Assembly (NCBI RefSeq): GCF_000577275.2
Contig: NZ_HG916854.1
Location: 372,001 to 436,000 of the forward strand
Source: Rhizobium favelukesii
Lineage (GTDB): Bacteria > Pseudomonadota > Alphaproteobacteria > Rhizobiales > Rhizobiaceae
DNA: 64,000 nt
Direction of reading: 5' to 3'
Both the position numbers and the translations under genes were made by a program. Numbering within the stretch: position 1 is the stretch's first letter; each line of letters starts with the position of its first letter. The notes beneath the pieces are model-generated. The model saw nothing but the letters and a program-made list of their open reading frames with translations, searched no databases and had not been told where the DNA came from. Below are positions 52,249-61,076 of the stretch, in pieces.

Positions 52249-53145
52249 TCAGATCAGACGGCGCTTTGCGACTTCGCTCACTTCGAGGGTGAGACCAGCC
52301 AGGCGGTCAGCGGCAAGACGGTTGATTTGCCAGTATAGCGGAATGTCGAGGGGCGTTTCCGGTATCAGCTCTATCAGACGTCCGGCGAGAAGATGCTCAC
52401 GCGTCAGCTCGACTGGGTTCATGCCCCAACCCATGCCAGAGAGGCTGGCTTCGATGAAGCTATTGGTCGACGGAAGCCAATGGCTCGGGAAATTTACTGA
52501 GTGCCCCAGCGTGCGGCGTACCCAGTCGCTTTGAAGCTTGTCCTTCTGGTTGAAGGTAAGTGCCGGGGCGTTGGCGATAGCCTTGGGAGTTACCCCTTCG
52601 GGAAAATAGCGAGATACGAATTCTGGGCTCGCCGTTGCATGGTATCGAAGAGAGCCAAGAAAAAAGCGTCTGCACCCCGATATCGGCTTTTCCGCGCTCG
52701 TCACGGCGGCAACGACGCGGCCGCGCTGCAGCCATTCCGCAGTATGGTCTTGGTCATCAACTGAAATACTGACCAAGTAGCTGGAGGATTTCGAGAAGTT
52801 CGAGATGGCCTCCAGGAACCATGTTCCGAGGCTATCGGCGTTGGTAGCAATCTGGAGCATAACCCTGTGCTCGGGATCGGCAGGATCGACCAGCGACGGC
52901 AGATGCTCAAACAGCTCGTTTTCGAGCATGCCGACATTGTCCATATGCCGACAAAGCCATTCGCCCTTCTCGGTTGCCGTGCACGGATTGCCGCGGACGA
53001 TCAGGGCAACGCCCAGACGCTCCTCCAGCTGTTTAACCCGCTGCGAAACGGCTGACGGCGTGACGTTGAGAAGAGCAGCCGCTTTTTCGAAGCTGCCCGA
53101 TTGGACGACGGCCAGGACGACGCGGAGAGCAGAATAGTCGAGCAT
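52249..53145 (-). CDS. argP: LysR-family regulator ArgP/LysG
   Basis: A 298-residue regulator whose helix-turn-helix (LDYSALRVVLAVVQSGSFEK, then NVTPSAVSQRVKQLEERLG) and effector domain (LQIATNADSLGTWFL, FIEASLSGMGWGMNPVEL) are those of ArgP/LysG. These proteins sense lysine or arginine and activate a LysE/ArgO exporter gene on the opposite strand. Exactly that gene lies divergently 77 bases away. LxxAxxxA effector-domain features and length match the family. Confidence 0.93.
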   Translation of the reverse strand: MLDYSALRVVLAVVQSGSFEKAAALLNVTPSAVSQRVKQLEERLGVALIVRGNPCTATEKGEWLCRHMDNVGMLENELFEHLPSLVDPADPEHRVMLQIATNADSLGTWFLEAISNFSKSSSYLVSISVDDQDHTAEWLQRGRVVAAVTSAEKPISGCRRFFLGSLRYHATASPEFVSRYFPEGVTPKAIANAPALTFNQKDKLQSDWVRRTLGHSVNFPSHWLPSTNSFIEASLSGMGWGMNPVELTREHLLAGRLIELIPETPLDIPLYWQINRLAADRLAGLTLEVSEVAKRRLI

Positions 53146-53222
53146 AAATTAGAACCGCTTCATTTGCTTTAGCAGATTTAAGTAGCCTAAATTGCTCTCT
53201 GGGCATACCGGGTCCAGAGTTT

Positions 53223-53852
53223 GTGCAAGGCGGGCATCAGAAATTGGATATCTCGGTCTACTTCACTGGCATGATGATGGGCCTCAGCCTCATCGTCGCC
53301 ATCGGCGCACAGAATGCGTTTGTTCTTCGCCAAGGTCTTCGAGGTGAATATGTATTTGCCGTTTGCCTCGCCTGTGCCCTGTCCGACGCCGTCCTGATCG
53401 TGCTTGGGGTGACCAGCCTCAAGCAAATCGTGGAGCTATTGCCCTGGCTCAATCCTGTCATGCGGTACGGTGGAGCAGCCTTTCTCGCCTGGTATGGAGC
53501 CAAGAGCCTCTGGTCCGCATTCTTGTCTTCGGGAACGTTGACCGTTGGAGCAGGAAGTCCTTCAAGTTTAAAGAAGACTTTGGCCACCTGTCTGGCTCTC
53601 ACCTGGCTCAATCCGCACGTCTATCTCGACACCGTCGTCCTGCTTGGCACGATCTCGACGCGATTTGCCGGCTATCAGCTGTCCTTTGCGGCAGGTGCAA
53701 CCACAGGGTCATTCCTCTTTTTCTTTTTGCTGGGTTATGGCGCGACACGACTGCGGCCGATCTTTTCCCGACCCGCGTCCTGGCGCATACTGGAAATGGT
53801 TATTGCATTCGTCATGTGGCTGATCGCGTTCAACCTTCTGGGGGGCGTCTAA
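53223..53852 (+). CDS. LysE/ArgO-type amino acid exporter
   Basis: A roughly 200-residue membrane protein with about six helices: YFTGMMMGLSLIVAIGAQNA and FVLRQGLRGEYVFAVCLAC open it exactly as LysE/ArgO do, followed by ALSDAVLIVLGV and LALTWLNPHVYLDTVVLLG (the Asn-Pro-His region). It exports L-lysine or L-arginine (or analogues such as canavanine). The start is uncertain: GTG 53223, TTG 53244 or ATG 53271. It is divergent from argP and followed by a second LysE-family gene. Confidence 0.92.
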   Translation: MQGGHQKLDISVYFTGMMMGLSLIVAIGAQNAFVLRQGLRGEYVFAVCLACALSDAVLIVLGVTSLKQIVELLPWLNPVMRYGGAAFLAWYGAKSLWSAFLSSGTLTVGAGSPSSLKKTLATCLALTWLNPHVYLDTVVLLGTISTRFAGYQLSFAAGATTGSFLFFFLLGYGATRLRPIFSRPASWRILEMVIAFVMWLIAFNLLGGV

Positions 53853-53872
53853 AAAATCGAAAGGTCGACATA

Positions 53873-54505
53873 TTGTCAGCGGACTTCCACCAGCTTCTCA
53901 TCGTTTTTACAGCCTATGTAATCGCCGCGGGTAGTCCAGGCCCGAGCAACATGCGGATCATGGGCGTCGCCATGAACCAGGGCAGGCGAGCGGCGCGCGT
54001 TCTCGCAGCGGGAGTTGCCAGCGGGTCGATTTTCTGGGGGATCATGGCCGCAACCGGTGTTTCGGCAGTTCTGAGCAGACACGCGCAGGCGCTGATTGTG
54101 CTCAAGATACTTGGAGGTCTCTACCTACTCTGTATTGCCCTTAAGGCTGGCAGAGCCGCGCTCACTCCTGATCACCGAATTTCGCAGCACACAGGGGACC
54201 AACCTGCGTCCGTCGCAGCCATCTATAAACGTGGACTGCTGATGCACCTCACCAATCCTAGGGCGATACTTGCCTGGATAGCGCTGATGACACTCGGTCT
54301 TGGCTCGGAAGCTTCTCCCCGTACCGTTGTCACGGTCCCCGCAGGCTGCGCCATGCTTGGAGTGTCCATCTTTTGCGGTTACCCACTCGTCTTCTCGACG
54401 GCGCCGATGGTTGGAATGTATCGCCGTGCCCGACGCTGGATCGAAGGAACATTGACCCTGTTTTTTGGCTTTGCAGGGCTGAAACTCTTGTTATCCCGCA
54501 CCTGA
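53873..54505 (+). CDS. LysE-family (RhtB-like) exporter
   Basis: A 210-residue membrane protein from TTG 53873 (AAAGG eight bases upstream). The first helix reads LLIVFTAYVIAAGSPGPSNM, with the PGP motif of RhtB/LysE translocators. GVASGSIFWGIMAATGVSAV and LMHLTNPRAILAWIALMTLG (the N-P-R/K-A segment) follow. The frame is also open far upstream in antisense-like sequence, which I disregard. It starts 20 bases after the first exporter gene, so the two are one operon, possibly a two-exporter system with different substrates. Confidence 0.88.
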   Translation: MSADFHQLLIVFTAYVIAAGSPGPSNMRIMGVAMNQGRRAARVLAAGVASGSIFWGIMAATGVSAVLSRHAQALIVLKILGGLYLLCIALKAGRAALTPDHRISQHTGDQPASVAAIYKRGLLMHLTNPRAILAWIALMTLGLGSEASPRTVVTVPAGCAMLGVSIFCGYPLVFSTAPMVGMYRRARRWIEGTLTLFFGFAGLKLLLSRT

Positions 54506-54521
54506 ACATAGGATTTTCCTC

Positions 54522-55418
54522 GTGCCGCTCTTCCACGGTTTATCAGCTTTTCCCATTACCCCCGCTGACGCTTTCGGCTTGGTCGACACGGCCGCACTTG
54601 CGCGCCTGCTGAACCGAATCCAGATCGCCGGCGCAGACGCCATCGGGCTGTTGGGTAGCACAGGAGGCTACGCGTTTTTGTCCCGGACAGAACGGCAACG
54701 CGCGGTGAATACAGCAATGTCCACGGTCGGTGGAAAGATACCGGTCATCGTGGGTGTTGGAGCCCTTCGCACTGACGAGGCTCAAGCCTTGGCGCGTGAC
54801 GCCAGGATGGCAGGCGCTGATGGTCTGCTCCTCGCGCCGATGTCGTACACGCCACTATTCGAAGACGAGGTCTACGAGCATTTTGCCACCGTCGCGGATG
54901 CCGGAGAACTTCCGTTATGCATCTATAATAATCCCAGCACCACGAAGTTCACATTCAGCAGAACACTGATCGCGCGCCTAGCAAAGGTGGCAAACATCCA
55001 GGCCGTGAAGATGCCGCTGCCGGCTGACGGCGACTTCGGAGCCGAGTTGACAGCTCTCCGTACCGAGACGCCAGCGAACTTTGCTATCGGCTATAGCGGT
55101 GACTGGGGCGCGGGATCGGCAATCCTTGCAGGTGCTGACGCCTGGTATAGCGTCGTTGGAGGTCTACTGCCCGTAGAGGCCCTCGCCCTAACGCGAGGCG
55201 CTCAAGCTGGCGACATCGCCGAAGTGGAACGGTTCGACCGATTATTCCAGCCTTTGTTCAGCCTCTTCAAGGAGTTCGGCAGCTTTCGGGTCATGTACGC
55301 CATTGCGGCTGCCTTGGACCTCGGCAGATATGATCCGCCACGTCCGATCATGCCATTACCAGAAGCTGCTGCGTCCAGGGTGCAACGGGCTCTCGACCAT
55401 CTCTCCGTGCGGTCCTAA
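54522..55418 (+). CDS. DapA-family (dihydrodipicolinate synthase/N-acetylneuraminate lyase) aldolase
   Basis: A 298-residue TIM barrel with GTG start 16 bases after the second exporter. The DapA-family residues are present: Ser46-Thr47 in LGSTGG, Tyr109 in APMSYT, Tyr135 in CIYNNPS and the Schiff-base Lys163 in AVKMP. The surrounding motifs differ from true DapA (GTTGE, YNVP, IKEA), so it is likely another member that forms or breaks a C-C bond with pyruvate or a related keto acid. Co-transcription with two amino-acid exporters under ArgP suggests lysine- or arginine-related chemistry. Confidence 0.85.
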   Translation: MPLFHGLSAFPITPADAFGLVDTAALARLLNRIQIAGADAIGLLGSTGGYAFLSRTERQRAVNTAMSTVGGKIPVIVGVGALRTDEAQALARDARMAGADGLLLAPMSYTPLFEDEVYEHFATVADAGELPLCIYNNPSTTKFTFSRTLIARLAKVANIQAVKMPLPADGDFGAELTALRTETPANFAIGYSGDWGAGSAILAGADAWYSVVGGLLPVEALALTRGAQAGDIAEVERFDRLFQPLFSLFKEFGSFRVMYAIAAALDLGRYDPPRPIMPLPEAAASRVQRALDHLSVRS

Positions 55419-55666
55419 GGCTTCTGCCTGCCAGAGCAAGATGCGCCTTGAGGTGACGACCGCGCATTGCGGGAGGCTCATCAACGATGACGCTCGATAC
55501 GGGCGTCATCGGGATGTTGGAGGCATGCAGTCTTTGGACTCTGGGCGCCGTCTCTGCTAATTTTGTCCAGCAAGCGGAGGAGGAGACCTTCGTATATCTG
55601 GTTTCGAACCGGCCACGGTTCTAAATAAAAGACTTGCAGGGCTCAATTTACGCAGGAGGACGTCTC

Positions 55667-56076
55667 ATGCGCGGGTGTGCTATTGCTTGCATATGCGCCG
55701 CATTGATGGCGCTACCGGCGGTCGCCGCGGACAAACCGCATAACGCCAAGGTCCCACCGTCTTCGCCCACAAGCTGCCGAACGTGCCTGGAAAGAGCATG
55801 CGCGGCGTTTTGGTTGAATACGGTCCCGGCGGATCCAACCCTTCGCATACGCATGCGAAGAGCGCCTTCATCTATGCAACCGTGATCGAAGGGCGCATCA
55901 AAAGCCAGGTCAACGATGGCCCGATCAAGGTCTTCAATACCGGCGACAACTGGATCGAGGTGCCTGGCGATCATCACCGCGTGAGTGCCAATGCCAGCGA
56001 GACTGCACCAGCGAAAATCCTCGCAGTCTTCGTGGTGGATACCGACGAAACGACGCTGACGATCCCCGATAAATGA
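55667..56076 (+). pseudogene. Secreted cupin-domain protein, frameshifted
   Basis: ATG 55667 (AGGAGG upstream) opens a signal peptide MRGCAIACICAALMALPAVA ending AADK. Near 55752 the frame changes and the cupin domain reads FAHKLPNVPGKSMRGVLVEY, PGGSNPSHTHAKSAFIYATV (His-x-His metal motif) and GDNWIEVPGDHHRVSANAS. One indel separates the signal peptide from the domain, so the protein cannot be exported as sequenced. A start at 55783 could give a cytosolic cupin only. Confidence 0.7.
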
Positions 56077-56266
56077 TCGAGGCCTTCGGCTTGATGTCTG
56101 CGAAAGCCAATTCGCTGCCGCATCTCTTGCGATCGCCTGCGCGAGCTGTGCGAATGCGCGCAAGGATAGGTCGACCGGCGCAGTGCCGCAGCAGCTGCCG
56201 GGATGCTATCGACGATGCGAGGAATGCTGCTGCTTTGAAAGACCTGAAATGAGAGGAGTAGGACTC

Positions 56267-57190
56267 ATGAGGATTGTTATCATTGGCGGCTCCGGCCTCA
56301 TCGGGACCAAGGTTGCGGAGCGTTTGAGAAGCCAAGGACACGACGTCCTGCGGGCCTCGCCCTCAACCGGCATCAATTGTGTCACAGGTGAGGGGCTCGC
56401 CGAAGCGCTTGCTGGGAGCTGCGGTCGTCGTTGACGTGGCGAATTCCCCTTCGTTTGAAACCGACGCAGTTCTTGCGTTTTTCGAGTGCTCAACGATGAA
56501 TCTGCTCGAAGCCGAACGGGACGCAGGCGTTCGCCATCACGTGGCGCTTTCAATCGTTGGTATAGGGCGTTCGCCCGATAACGGGTATTTTCGGGCGAAG
56601 CTTGCTCAGGAGGGCCTTATCAAAAACGCATTCCATACACGATCGTTCGTTCAACGCAGTTCCTGGAATTCCTTGGCGGCGTTGCCGAGTCTTCGGTTGT
56701 CGATGGAACTATTCGCGTGTCGCCCGGCGCGTTCCAACCAATCGCGGCGGATGACGTCGCGAATTTCGTTGCCGAAGCAGCGAGTGCTCGCCCTTTGAGC
56801 GGTTCCTTTGACATTGCTGGGCCGCAGCAGAAACCGATGAGTGATTTCTTGTCCCACTATCTCGCCGCGGCCGGAGATGCCCGTAAAGTGGTTGCCGATC
56901 CTACGGCCAAGTATTTCGGTGCTGCCGTTGATGACGAATCATTGGTGCCCCTTGGGCCCGCCAAATTGGACCAGTTGGACTTCGACACGTGGTTCGCAAA
57001 GCGAGGATGTCGTTTGCCTAATTGGCCTCCGCCCGGGACGCCACGGGGCAATCTCGTCAGGCAAGGTCCAGGCGGTTTCAGGGGCTACCACAGCAAAGGC
57101 GATGGGATTGAGGGTGGGCCAGCGTTAGATTTGCATTCGACTCATCGGGCAGCAGGCACGCCGCGTCCCTTACTGTTCAGGCAAGTCTGA
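56267..57190 (+). pseudogene. NmrA-like NAD(P)-binding (atypical SDR) protein, frameshifted
   Basis: Three frames join. MRIVIIGGSGLIGTKVAERL (cofactor loop GGSGLIG) runs to about 56412. AAVVVDVANSPSFETDAVLA, HHVALSIVGIGRSPDNGYF and KLAQEGLIKNA follow in the second frame. The third frame, from about 56625, reads YTIVRSTQFLEFLGGVAE, FQPIAADDVANFVAEAASA and FDIAGPQQKPMSDFL. Together they form a complete NmrA-like/azoreductase-like protein of about 245 residues. The C-terminus then runs on into low-complexity sequence to 57190. Two indels break it. Confidence 0.75.
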
Positions 57191-57198
57191 AAAGCTTC

Positions 57199-58011
57199 TC
57201 AGCTTTCAATTGCCCGTATGTACCTTTCCATCGACTGCATAACGGCACGCATGCCATCCTTTTTAATCGTGCGGCCTGCGAAGGCGCCGTAGATTGCCTC
57301 AAACGGATAGGGCCGGACTGCTTCTACAATTGCCTCCACCGTTCTGGCGTTGAGCGGGATAAGATTTGGATAGCTGCGCATGAAGCTTACATATTTGCGG
57401 TCGAGGGCGATCTGCATTGTGTCGCCCACAAAAAGAGCGCCCCGCCCACCCTCGAGCCAAGGACAGTGAAGCACCGAGCTACCAGGAAAATGACCGCCGC
57501 ATCGCACAATGGTCGCCTGACCAAGCGGCATTGTGTCATCCTCCCATGAATGCAGCGCTGGATCGGATCTCTGCACCCACTCGCGGTCATCGGCATGAGC
57601 GTAGATCGGCACACCGTTAAAGATCGTGCTCCACTCGACCATCGAGGCGTAGAAATGAGGATGCGAGATAACAATCGCCGCCAGTCCGCCTGCTGCCTTG
57701 ATCCGCGCCACGCATTGCTCGTCAACGAGGCTCAGGCAATCCCAGAGAATGTTGCCTGCTGGTCCATTGACGAAAAAGGCGCGCTGGCCGATCGCGAACG
57801 ACGGTGAAATTTCGAGGCTGTGTATGCCCTCGGCTTCTTTCTTCCAGATAACTTCATGTGTTCGACCGATGGACGTCATATCCGTGAATTGCTGGCCTGT
57901 CTCAGGCACGAACTGCCGCTCATCTTCGCAGATCGGACACCTTTGCGGTGGTTCTTGACGCTCGTCAAACTGGGTGCCGCAAGCGGTACATATAAAGCAG
58001 ATCATCTTCAT
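57199..58011 (-). CDS. MBL-fold protein with N-terminal zinc ribbon
   Basis: A 270-residue protein. Residues 1-30 form a rubredoxin-like zinc ribbon (Cys8, Cys11, Cys25, Cys28 in CTAC and CPIC), followed by a metallo-beta-lactamase-like fold: FFVNGPAGNILWDCLSLVDE, IVISHPHFYASMVEWS, VRCGGHFPGSSVLHC and GRGALFVGDTMQ. The standard HxHxDH metal motif is replaced by HPHFYASM, with only two of the expected ligands in place. GHFPGSS and GD remain. It may be a hydrolase with altered metal site or a redox/electron-carrier-linked protein. The gene is alone, convergent with the broken NmrA-like gene. Confidence 0.8.
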   Translation of the reverse strand: MKMICFICTACGTQFDERQEPPQRCPICEDERQFVPETGQQFTDMTSIGRTHEVIWKKEAEGIHSLEISPSFAIGQRAFFVNGPAGNILWDCLSLVDEQCVARIKAAGGLAAIVISHPHFYASMVEWSTIFNGVPIYAHADDREWVQRSDPALHSWEDDTMPLGQATIVRCGGHFPGSSVLHCPWLEGGRGALFVGDTMQIALDRKYVSFMRSYPNLIPLNARTVEAIVEAVRPYPFEAIYGAFAGRTIKKDGMRAVMQSMERYIRAIES

Positions 58012-58131
58012 ATACCTGAGAGTCCAATTTCGTGTGATGTCGTCATAGAGGCGGAGGGGATGAAGATACTGACGACGGCGAAATTCACTCGTCCAACGAT
58101 CGCGGAACGTTAGTGGTGGCAGGAGGCCGCC

Positions 58132-58860
58132 TCAGCCCATGTCGATATAGTCCGGATAGCGCTCGGCAATGTCATTGATCATCGAAAGCGTGCCTGACAG
58201 ATGGATCTTCATCGCTTTTTCTGCGCCTACGGGGTCGCCGGCGGCAATGCCTTCGATGATTGCGTCATGCGCATCGACGACCCGTTGGGTGCCGACATTG
58301 AGAAGATTGAGCCGCCGAAGCCGATCGATATGGCCGCTGTGGCGGCGGATGATCGGCCAGATATGCTCAAGCCCGGCTTCTTCATAAATGATGAAATGGA
58401 AAGCTCGGTCAAGGACTAGGAAATCCGCATATTCGTTGGATGCGACCAGCGTCTTCAGCTTGGCATTGGCCGAACGCAGGCGATCGGCGACATGGCGCGC
58501 GGTTGCGCGCTCGGCGAGATTGAAGACAGCCTCCTGCTCGACGGCGCGCCGCATGAAATGTGTCTGGCGGGCAAGATTGATATCGATCTTGGAAACCAGC
58601 GTCGCATATTGCGGATAGACCGTGATGAGGCCTTCCTCCTCCAGTCGCATCAGAGCATCGCGCACCGGCGTCTGGCTGAGACCGAACTGCTTTTGCAGTT
58701 CGACGCGCGACAGGGCCGTGCCGGGAGCAAGCTCCAGGGCCAGAATGCGCTCACGAAGATATTCTACGATCTGCGGCGCAATCTGCCTCGTGCGATCAAG
58801 CCCACTGCGATGCTTGGCCGTCAGCAAATCCAAGGTCAAAGAACGATCCTTTGTTTTCAT
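58132..58860 (-). CDS. GntR-family regulator, FCD (FadR-like) subfamily
   Basis: A 242-residue regulator: winged helix APQIVEYLRERILALELAPG with LSRVELQKQFGLSQTPVRDA, then the FCD ligand domain with RRAVEQEAVFNLAERA, DRAFHFIIYEEAG, HSGHIDRLRR and VVDAHDAIIEGIAAGDPVGA. The Asp-His-His metal-binding positions of FCD domains are present in these segments. It is divergent from a peptide/opine-type ABC importer. The palindrome TTAATGCATTAA at its own start and the related CTAATACATTAG upstream of the importer support control of both. Confidence 0.93.
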   Translation of the reverse strand: MKTKDRSLTLDLLTAKHRSGLDRTRQIAPQIVEYLRERILALELAPGTALSRVELQKQFGLSQTPVRDALMRLEEEGLITVYPQYATLVSKIDINLARQTHFMRRAVEQEAVFNLAERATARHVADRLRSANAKLKTLVASNEYADFLVLDRAFHFIIYEEAGLEHIWPIIRRHSGHIDRLRRLNLLNVGTQRVVDAHDAIIEGIAAGDPVGAEKAMKIHLSGTLSMINDIAERYPDYIDMG

Positions 58861-58868
58861 CGATCGTG

Positions 58869-58880
58869 TTAATGCATTAA
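58869..58880. promoter_or_regulatory. Candidate FCD-regulator operator (own promoter)
   Basis: TTAATGCATTAA is a perfect 12-bp palindrome just upstream of the regulator's start codon. It shares the TAATnCATTA core with the site at 59391. Confidence 0.6.
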
Positions 58881-59501
58881 TGTGTTAGTTTAGGTCGCCA
58901 TGCGCTGCATGTCCATATCGAGAGCATCGCAGAACAAGGAAAAGCTGATGCCGGAGCAGTTTCTTCCCGCAGAAACACGGCCGTCGAGCCATGCCGGCCA
59001 GATCCCTGAAGAGACAACCCCACATCCCGACAAGCTCGCGGGCCTTGTTGCGGAGAAGCCAGTGCACCTCGTCAAATACGCGATGGTGCGGCCGAACGCG
59101 GCCAACGCTGCCTATCTTAACGTCGGTTCTGCGGTCATCGGAAAGGACTTGGTTGCAAGGGCATCGGTGAATGCCACGTGCAGTTCGGTAAGCGTAAGCT
59201 TACGATCTGCACGTCGGGCGTCTGCATTGACCTGCTCGGGCATCGCGATCTGCCATAATCAAGCCTGGATCCGCAGCCGAAGGGGAGCAACTCAACTGCC
59301 CGTTGCTGGAGTTCGAGACGGTCCGCGTGCTGCCGCGCCAAAACGTGTGATTGCCGGGCCTTGGCTGAGTTGACAGTCCTGCAGTCGTTGACTAATACAT
59401 TAGTGCTCTAGTGCGTGTAGCCGATGGAGGATCGTAGCTGACCGCAAATCAGCGGTCTGCCGCACAAAGGAATTTTGGTTTTTTGTTGAGGAGGAGAGAC
59501 A
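58881..59501. other. Long divergent promoter region without a convincing gene
   Basis: 620 bases between the GntR regulator and the importer. A plus frame from 58948 (MPEQFLPAETRPSSHAGQIP) and minus-strand frames exist but carry no family motif, and the plus frame becomes Ser/Arg-rich. They may be remnants. The regulatory palindrome and -35 motif near 59370-59404 are the clear features. Confidence 0.45.
59370..59404 (+). promoter_or_regulatory. Promoter and operator of the peptide-type importer
   Basis: TTGACA at 59370-59375 is a consensus -35. Seventeen bases on, the inverted repeat ACTAAT-AC-ATTAGT (59391-59404) covers the -10 area. It resembles the TTAATGCATTAA palindrome at the regulator's own start, so one protein probably binds both. 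Confidence 0.6.
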
Positions 59502-61010
59502 ATGACCATCCGTTATTCCACTGGCGCAGCAGCGCTGCTTTGCGCAGTTTTGCTTTCCGGTGCGGCGTATGCAGTTGAGGGCGAGGTTAAGATCGTGCTG
59601 CCGGAGCAGCCGGCAAACCTCGATCCCTGCCGATCGATCCGCTCCGACATCGGCCGCATCATCAATTCCAACATCACGGAAACGCTGACAGTCATCGAGC
59701 CTGAAAAGGGAACGGTCGCGCCTTGGCTCGCCGATAAGTGGGAACGGGTCAACGATCTGACGTGGCGTGTCCATCTGAAGAGTGGCGTCAAGTTCCAGGA
59801 CGGTGCCGAATTCAATGCCGACGCCGTCGTCAAGTCCATTAACCGTCTCATGAATCCGAAACTCACGTGTGACAGCCGCTCGAAGTTCGGCGACGTCAAG
59901 CTGACGCCCAAGGCCGTCGATGCGCAGACCGTCGAGATCGTCTCCGACAGCCCGGTTCCAATCATGCCGACATTGCTTGGCACGGTGCAGATCGTCTCGC
60001 CGAACATGCCCTTTGACAAGGAAAGTAACAAGCCAGTCGGGACCGGTCCCTATGTCGTTGAAAGCGCATCGACCGAGGAGATCGTGCTGAAACGCGATGA
60101 CGGCTATTGGGGCGCCAAACCGGACGTGACGCGTGCCACCTATGTGTGGCGCAACGAGTCGGCAATCCGCGCCGCGATGATCGAATCGGCCGAGGCAGAC
60201 CTTACCCCGTCGATCGCGGTACAGGACGCCACCAATCCGCAGACCGATTTCGCATACCTCAATTCCGAAACGACGCGCATGCGCATCGATGCGCAGATTC
60301 CGCCGCTGGACGACGTGCGCATCCGCAAGGCACTCAACATGGCCATCGACTGGGATGGTATGGGCGAGGCGCTGTTCGGCAAGGACGTACTGCGTGCCTC
60401 GCAGATGGTCGTACCGGGCGTGCGCGGCCACAATCCCGACATCAAGGCCTGGACCTACAATCCCGATGAGGCGAAGAAGCTGGTCGAAGAGGCGAAGGCG
60501 GCCGGCGCTCCCGTCGACAAAGAGATCGTGCTCATCGGCCGAAACGGCTTCTTCCCCAACTCCTCGGAAAGCCTCGAAGCAATGCGCTCGATGTGGCAAG
60601 AGATCGGCCTCAATGTCTCGATCCGCCAGCTCGAGGCCGCCGACTGGGTCCGCTACCTCGACAAGCCGTTCCCGGAAGGCCGTGGCCCGACACTGTTCCA
60701 GCAGCAGCATGACAACAATACGGGCGATGCCGGCTTCACGGCACCTGTCATGTATCTGAGCGACGGCCAGTATTCGACGATCGCCGACAAGGATCTTGAC
60801 GCCAGACTGAAGAAGGCGATGGCCGCGACCGGCGACGATCGTGAAAAGCTCTTCCAGAGCGTATTTGCCAAGGTCCACGACGAGATCGTCGCCGACGTAC
60901 CGATGTATCATATGATCGGTTATGTCCGTGTCGGGCCGCGCCTCGACTGGAAACCCGATCTGAAGACGAACAGCGAGATCGCGCTCAGCGAAATCCACTT
61001 CAAGAACTGA
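59502..61010 (+). CDS. Peptide/opine-type ABC importer, substrate-binding protein (SBP_bac_5)
   Basis: A 502-residue periplasmic protein with signal peptide (ALLCAVLLSGAAYA) and the family 5 binding domain: LPEQPANLDPCRSIRSDIGR, NITETLTVIEPEKGTVAPWL, WRVHLKSGVKFQDGAEFNAD, KPVGTGPYVVES and IRKALNMAIDWDGMGEALFG. Family 5 proteins bind di/oligopeptides, nickel, opines or oligosaccharides. The first gene of a five-component operon under a divergent FCD regulator. The start has GAGGAGGAGAG upstream. Confidence 0.93.
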   Translation: MTIRYSTGAAALLCAVLLSGAAYAVEGEVKIVLPEQPANLDPCRSIRSDIGRIINSNITETLTVIEPEKGTVAPWLADKWERVNDLTWRVHLKSGVKFQDGAEFNADAVVKSINRLMNPKLTCDSRSKFGDVKLTPKAVDAQTVEIVSDSPVPIMPTLLGTVQIVSPNMPFDKESNKPVGTGPYVVESASTEEIVLKRDDGYWGAKPDVTRATYVWRNESAIRAAMIESAEADLTPSIAVQDATNPQTDFAYLNSETTRMRIDAQIPPLDDVRIRKALNMAIDWDGMGEALFGKDVLRASQMVVPGVRGHNPDIKAWTYNPDEAKKLVEEAKAAGAPVDKEIVLIGRNGFFPNSSESLEAMRSMWQEIGLNVSIRQLEAADWVRYLDKPFPEGRGPTLFQQQHDNNTGDAGFTAPVMYLSDGQYSTIADKDLDARLKKAMAATGDDREKLFQSVFAKVHDEIVADVPMYHMIGYVRVGPRLDWKPDLKTNSEIALSEIHFKN

Positions 61011-61017
61011 CTTCCAC

Positions 61018-61044
61018 AGGGCGTGGCAGGTTTCGCTGCGCCCT
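61018..61044 (+). other. Intercistronic hairpin after the binding-protein gene
   Basis: AGGGCG and CGCCCT form a 6-bp stem around a 15-base loop eight bases after the stop codon. It probably acts like the hairpin at 12774, protecting the upstream mRNA. Confidence 0.35.
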
Positions 61045-61076
61045 TATCATTTCATTCCAGAAGGTAAGGAAACGCG

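Noticed and set aside
53363..54505. Single 380-codon frame suggesting a fused exporter
   Set aside because: The first 170 codons are an out-of-frame reading of the upstream LysE gene. The real second exporter starts at TTG 53873 with its own ribosome binding site.
59400..60998. 532-codon minus-strand open frame opposite the family 5 binding-protein gene
   Set aside because: The plus strand has a signal peptide, family motifs and operon context. The minus translation is the antisense of these.
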